Positions 5,029 to 7,078 of a stretch of 7,078 bases of DNA are shown here, piece after piece. Numbering within the stretch: the first letter of the stretch is position 1; every line of letters starts with the position of its first letter. The translations under genes and the position numbers were made by a program. This DNA is from an uncultured Eubacteriales bacterium (lineage in GTDB: Bacteria > Bacillota > Clostridia > Lachnospirales > Lachnospiraceae), in assembly GCA_900313855.1 (NCBI GenBank), contig OMSZ01000046.1, positions 1 through 7,078 of the forward strand. Direction: 5' to 3'. The notes under the pieces were generated by a model. That model saw only the letters and a program-made list of their open reading frames with translations, did no database searches and was not told where the DNA came from.

Positions 5029-6564
5029 TTACTGTACATATACTCTATCAGTAGCAACAATTTCCTGAAAGCGTACATCGTGCTCAACAATTATCATGGT
5101 AGGCTTAAATTGCATAATAAGCTTTTCTATCTGCATTCTCGAAAAAACGTCAATGTAGTTAAGCGGTTCATCCCAAATATATAAATGTGCCGGAGTGATC
5201 AGACTTGCCGCGATCAAAACCTTTTTCTTTTGTCCCTCCGAAAAGTCGCGCATATCTTTTTTAAACTGCTCACGTTCAAAATCCAGTTTTCGAAGAACCG
5301 TATATAGAAGACTTTCATTAAGCTTTTCCTTTTTGCAGTACGAACTTAAGGAACCGGATAAAAATGATGTATCCTGGCTTACATATGAAATGATCATACC
5401 CGATGCAACCTCTAATGTGCCTGTTACGATCAATTCAGTATTTGCAGTCTGTTCCTCATTTGCTGACCTATTAATGATCGCCGAGATTATGCTTGATTTC
5501 CCACAGCCATTACTTCCTGTAAAAACCACTCTGTCACCCTGCTTAACGGAAAATCTCATATTTTCAAATAAAACATGATCTGAACTTTTATATCGAAGCG
5601 ATAGATCATACGCATTAACCAGCAGCTCTTTATGATACTTAAGCGGGGTTAGTTTAAGATCATCCACTTTTTCTATATCCTTAAGCAACCCTTCTTTGTC
5701 GGTAATTTCGCGATCCATCCTCTTTTGATACGATTTCACCCTGCTCTGCATTTTCTTGGTTTTTGCCCCTATATACGCCCTTGTAGATATATTCCTGTCA
5801 TGCTCCTTTACGGGGTCAAATCCAATCTTGGTGTTCTCATTCTTATCCGCCCACCGTCCGCCTCTGTCTGCTGCGGCTTTTAACTTACTGATCTCTTTCA
5901 TGTGTTTTTCATTTTCCGATATTGCAAATGAATCATTTCTCTCCTTATTGATCCACCATGACGAAAAATTACCGGACTGAACCTCAATGGTCTCTCTATT
6001 CATCACAAGGACATGATCACATACACTATCCAACAGATCTCTGTCATGCGACACGAGAATAAATCCTTTTTTTGAAGACAGATATTCCTTAACACACTCC
6101 CTTGCCCGAATATCAAGATGGTTTGTCGGCTCATCTATAAGCAGCAATTCATTTTTCGAGGCAAATAAAACAGCAAGCATGATCCGTGTTCTCTCACCAA
6201 AGCTCAAAGACCCAAACGGCCTGTACAGGCATTCCGCATCCATATGTATCATATTTAACTGAACAATAACCTGCCACAGCTCAACCTGCGGTTTCCAACC
6301 CCCTGCAAGCTCCTCTGCCGTTTTGGAAAGATCGTCATCTTTAACTATATATGGAAAATAGTCAAACGCAACATTAGTTGTAATGCTTCCACTATAATCA
6401 TACTTTCCCATCAGAAGCTTTAACAGCGTTGTTTTTCCTTTACCATTTCTTCCTATTAATCCTGTCTTCCAATTTGTATCAATACTAAACGACACATTTT
6501 CTAAAGCATAATCAGCGTTGCCTTCATATGCAAATGTTAAATTACTCACTTGTATCTGTGCCAT
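5029..6564 (-). CDS. ABC-F ATPase, Lsa-like ribosomal protection protein
   Basis: A 511-residue soluble protein with two ABC ATPase domains and no membrane segments, the layout of ABC-F proteins that bind the ribosomal E site and displace drugs from the peptidyl-transferase centre. Domain 1: Walker A GRNGKGKTT (38-46), signature LSFGE (120-124), Walker B LLLIDEPTNHLD (140-151), switch His in SHDR. A charged helical linker spans about 200-312. Domain 2: Walker A GSNGCGKSS (350-358), signature FSEGQ (441-445), Walker B LYIWDEPLNYID (461-472), VEHD near the end. TNWKTGLIGRNG, YIWDEPLNYIDVF and the long linker resemble Lsa-type proteins, which give resistance to lincosamides, streptogramin A and pleuromutilins. 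The actual drug range cannot be read from sequence, and a housekeeping ABC-F is possible, but the attenuator-like leader favours drug-inducible protection. Start: GGAGGTG (6577-6571) fits the ATG at 6564; the GTG at 6573 lies within it. Confidence 0.9.
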   Translation of the reverse strand: MAQIQVSNLTFAYEGNADYALENVSFSIDTNWKTGLIGRNGKGKTTLLKLLMGKYDYSGSITTNVAFDYFPYIVKDDDLSKTAEELAGGWKPQVELWQVIVQLNMIHMDAECLYRPFGSLSFGERTRIMLAVLFASKNELLLIDEPTNHLDIRARECVKEYLSSKKGFILVSHDRDLLDSVCDHVLVMNRETIEVQSGNFSSWWINKERNDSFAISENEKHMKEISKLKAAADRGGRWADKNENTKIGFDPVKEHDRNISTRAYIGAKTKKMQSRVKSYQKRMDREITDKEGLLKDIEKVDDLKLTPLKYHKELLVNAYDLSLRYKSSDHVLFENMRFSVKQGDRVVFTGSNGCGKSSIISAIINRSANEEQTANTELIVTGTLEVASGMIISYVSQDTSFLSGSLSSYCKKEKLNESLLYTVLRKLDFEREQFKKDMRDFSEGQKKKVLIAASLITPAHLYIWDEPLNYIDVFSRMQIEKLIMQFKPTMIIVEHDVRFQEIVATDRVYVQ

Positions 6565-6599
6565 AATCATCACCTCCGAAACTAAAATACAGCTTCCTA

Positions 6600-6634
6600 T
6601 AAAAACAAAAAATCTGTTTCATACCGAAACAGAT
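6600..6634 (-). terminator. Attenuator terminator in the ABC-F leader
   Basis: About 35 nt before the ABC-F start codon the minus strand has a perfect 9-bp stem ATCTGTTTC/GAAACAGAT (6634-6626 with 6620-6612), a GGTAT loop and a T-rich tail of TTTTTT, G, TTTTT (6611-6601). It is a strong intrinsic terminator placed between promoter and gene, so it must be bypassed for ABC-F expression. Confidence 0.88.
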
Positions 6635-6787
6635 CACACATACAAATGAAGACCTAACACATACCAATTATCTATCACAATATACGTAAAAGGCTTCTAA
6701 ATGAATATGATAATCTAATTCGGCATGCATAATAAGACCATAGTCGGTCAACTTCATAATTATATACATATACCAAATCAAATTATC
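6624..6787 (-). promoter_or_regulatory. Competing-helix attenuator upstream of the ABC-F gene
   Basis: Four segments of the leader RNA form mutually exclusive helices. Segment 1 (6787-6770, GAUAAUUUGAUUUGGUAU) pairs without interruption over 18 bp, including wobbles, with segment 2 (6726-6709, AUGCCGAAUUAGAUUAUC). Segment 2 can instead pair with segment 3 (6638-6624), the 5' arm of the terminator: CCGAA/UUCGG, one U-U mismatch, then 8 bp with wobbles. Segment 3 otherwise forms the terminator with segment 4 (6620-6612). Thus 1:2 permits termination and 2:3 prevents it. Small reading frames with a good ribosome binding site overlap segment 1, so a drug-stalled ribosome there would free segment 2 and switch the gene on. 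Pairings are seen; the mechanism is inferred from known attenuation of ribosomal-protection genes. Confidence 0.7.
6668..6769 (-). CDS. Candidate leader peptide of 33 (or 29) residues
   Basis: A reading frame within the ABC-F leader, starting at ATG 6769 (MYIIMKLTDYG...) or at the internal ATG 6757 (MKLTDYG...), and ending LEAFYVYCDR at TAA 6670-6668. Neither ATG has a clear Shine-Dalgarno. Re-initiation by ribosomes leaving the four-codon frame that ends at 6783 is possible, with the first ATG 13 nt after that stop. Antiterminator segment 2 lies entirely inside it (codons for MHAELDY and neighbours), so its translation would disturb both the 1:2 and 2:3 helices. It resembles no protein I recognise; it may be regulatory rather than functional as a peptide. 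Confidence 0.4.
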   Translation of the reverse strand: MYIIMKLTDYGLIMHAELDYHIHLEAFYVYCDR

Positions 6788-6797
6788 TTATAAACAT
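6783..6797 (-). CDS. Four-codon upstream frame MFIR in the ABC-F leader
   Basis: ATG at 6797-6795 is followed by three codons and TAA (6785-6783). It is preceded by AAGGTGAT (6808-6801), an 8-nt match to the 16S tail, 3 nt from the ATG; this is the best ribosome binding site in the leader. A ribosome held on this frame would cover segment 1 (6787-6770) of the attenuator. That makes it the likeliest sensor of translation-blocking drugs, by analogy with short upstream frames of other inducible resistance genes. Confidence 0.45.
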   Translation of the reverse strand: MFIR

Positions 6798-6801
6798 CCT
6801 A

Positions 6802-6816
6802 TCACCTTACACACAT
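6802..6816 (-). CDS. Four-codon upstream frame MCVR in the ABC-F leader
   Basis: ATG 6816-6814, then Cys, Val, Arg and TGA (6804-6802), with AAAGG (6828-6824) 7 nt upstream. The stop overlaps the ribosome binding site of the following MFIR frame, which would couple the two. An in-frame earlier ATG at 6831 would extend it to nine residues but lies almost at the predicted transcript start. Very short, so it could be chance. Confidence 0.25.
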   Translation of the reverse strand: MCVR

Positions 6817-6839
6817 ATGTGAGCCTTTCATTTTTTTAG

Positions 6840-6868
6840 ATAATAACATATTTCTTTATCATAGTCAA
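6840..6868 (-). promoter_or_regulatory. Sigma-A promoter of the ABC-F leader transcript
   Basis: TTGACT (6868-6863) and TATTAT (6845-6840) on the minus strand are separated by exactly 17 nt, with an extended -10 TG (TGTTATTAT). Each hexamer has one mismatch. The transcript should begin near 6833, about 270 nt before the ABC-F start. The promoter follows directly after the terminator hairpin of the tRNA genes, so the resistance gene has its own transcript. Confidence 0.8.
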
Positions 6869-6871
6869 AAG

Positions 6872-6898
6872 AAAAACATTTAGAGCCCTGTGGGCTCT
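6872..6898 (-). terminator. Terminator hairpin after the tRNA genes
   Basis: A GC-rich 7-bp perfect stem AGAGCCC/GGGCTCT (6898-6892 with 6888-6882) with a 3-nt loop lies 15 nt past tRNA-Phe. On the minus strand it is followed by AAATG and then five Ts (6876-6872), so the T-run is offset by a few bases. It probably ends the tRNA transcript; efficiency is uncertain. Confidence 0.6.
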
Positions 6899-6913
6899 TT
6901 TAGGCAAACAAAG

Positions 6914-6986
<73 letters not shown>

Positions 6987-6990
6987 ATAG

Positions 6991-7064
6991 TAGCGGGGAC
7001 AAGATTTGAACTTGTGACCTCCGGGTTATGAGCCCGGCGAGCTTCCGAACTGCTCCACCCCGCG
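6991..7064 (-). tRNA. Initiator tRNA-fMet (anticodon CAT)
   Basis: A 74-nt cloverleaf with acceptor CGCGGGG/CCCCGCT, D arm GAGC/GCTC, anticodon arm CCGGG/CCCGG with loop CTCATAA, T arm ACAAG/CTTGT and discriminator A. Two initiator marks are present: an unpaired first acceptor position (C1 against U72) and three consecutive G-C pairs next to the anticodon loop. CCA is not encoded. The upstream part of the transcript, and any further tRNAs, lie beyond the right edge. Confidence 0.95.
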
Positions 7065-7078
7065 ATATTTAATTAAAA

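Noticed and set aside
5003..5039. 7-bp inverted repeat ATGTACA/TGTACAT at the end of the ABC-F gene, considered as a terminator
   Set aside because: The loop is about 23 nt, the stem is AT-rich, and no T-run follows on the minus strand.
6565..6573. GTG (6573) or ATG (6570) start for the ABC-F gene
   Set aside because: GTG lies within GGAGGTG and the ATG at 6570 directly abuts it; only the ATG at 6564 has proper spacing.

Overview
The window is AT-rich and every gene lies on the minus strand, so transcription runs from high to low coordinates. Protein families, AGGAGG-type ribosome binding sites and gene order point to a low-GC Gram-positive bacterium of the class Clostridia, probably Lachnospiraceae. 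This placement is inferred from protein resemblance; no 16S gene is present.

In order of transcription: (1) Two tRNA genes, initiator tRNA-fMet (7064-6991) and tRNA-Phe (6986-6914), followed by a GC-rich terminator hairpin. (2) An Lsa-like ABC-F ATPase (6564-5029), the type that protects ribosomes from drugs binding the peptidyl-transferase centre. Its promoter (6868-6840) and start codon are separated by about 270 nt of leader. The leader holds an intrinsic terminator, a perfectly spaced set of competing helices, and short upstream reading frames. I read it as a ribosome-controlled transcription attenuator, and it is the most interesting element in the window. (3) A small DUF951 protein (4832-4659). 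(4) The classic rpsF-ssb-rpsR operon (4517-3480), with a strong extended -10 promoter, a leader that can fold over the Shine-Dalgarno sequence, and a strong terminator. (5) A 345-nt gap (3479-3135) packed with hairpins and ending in the promoter of the next operon, overlapped by helically phased TTAAG direct repeats. (6) A membrane-lipid operon: a YbhN/flippase-like integral membrane protein (3128-2034), phosphatidylserine synthase pssA (1893-1249), phosphatidylserine decarboxylase psd (1252-434) and the receiver domain of an OmpR-type response regulator (432 to beyond position 1).

The lipid operon encodes the last two steps of phosphatidylethanolamine synthesis: CDP-diacylglycerol + serine to phosphatidylserine, then decarboxylation to PE. 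pssA and psd overlap by 4 nt, and the regulator starts 1 nt after psd, so the three are almost certainly co-translated. Whether the regulator controls this operon through the TTAAG repeats is an attractive but untested inference.

Other oddities are a decayed tandem repeat across the 3' end of the flippase-like gene, a Val in place of a usual His in the psd YHR motif, a Ser in place of Arg in the pssA CDP-alcohol motif, and an SSB tail with one residue beyond the usual terminal Phe.
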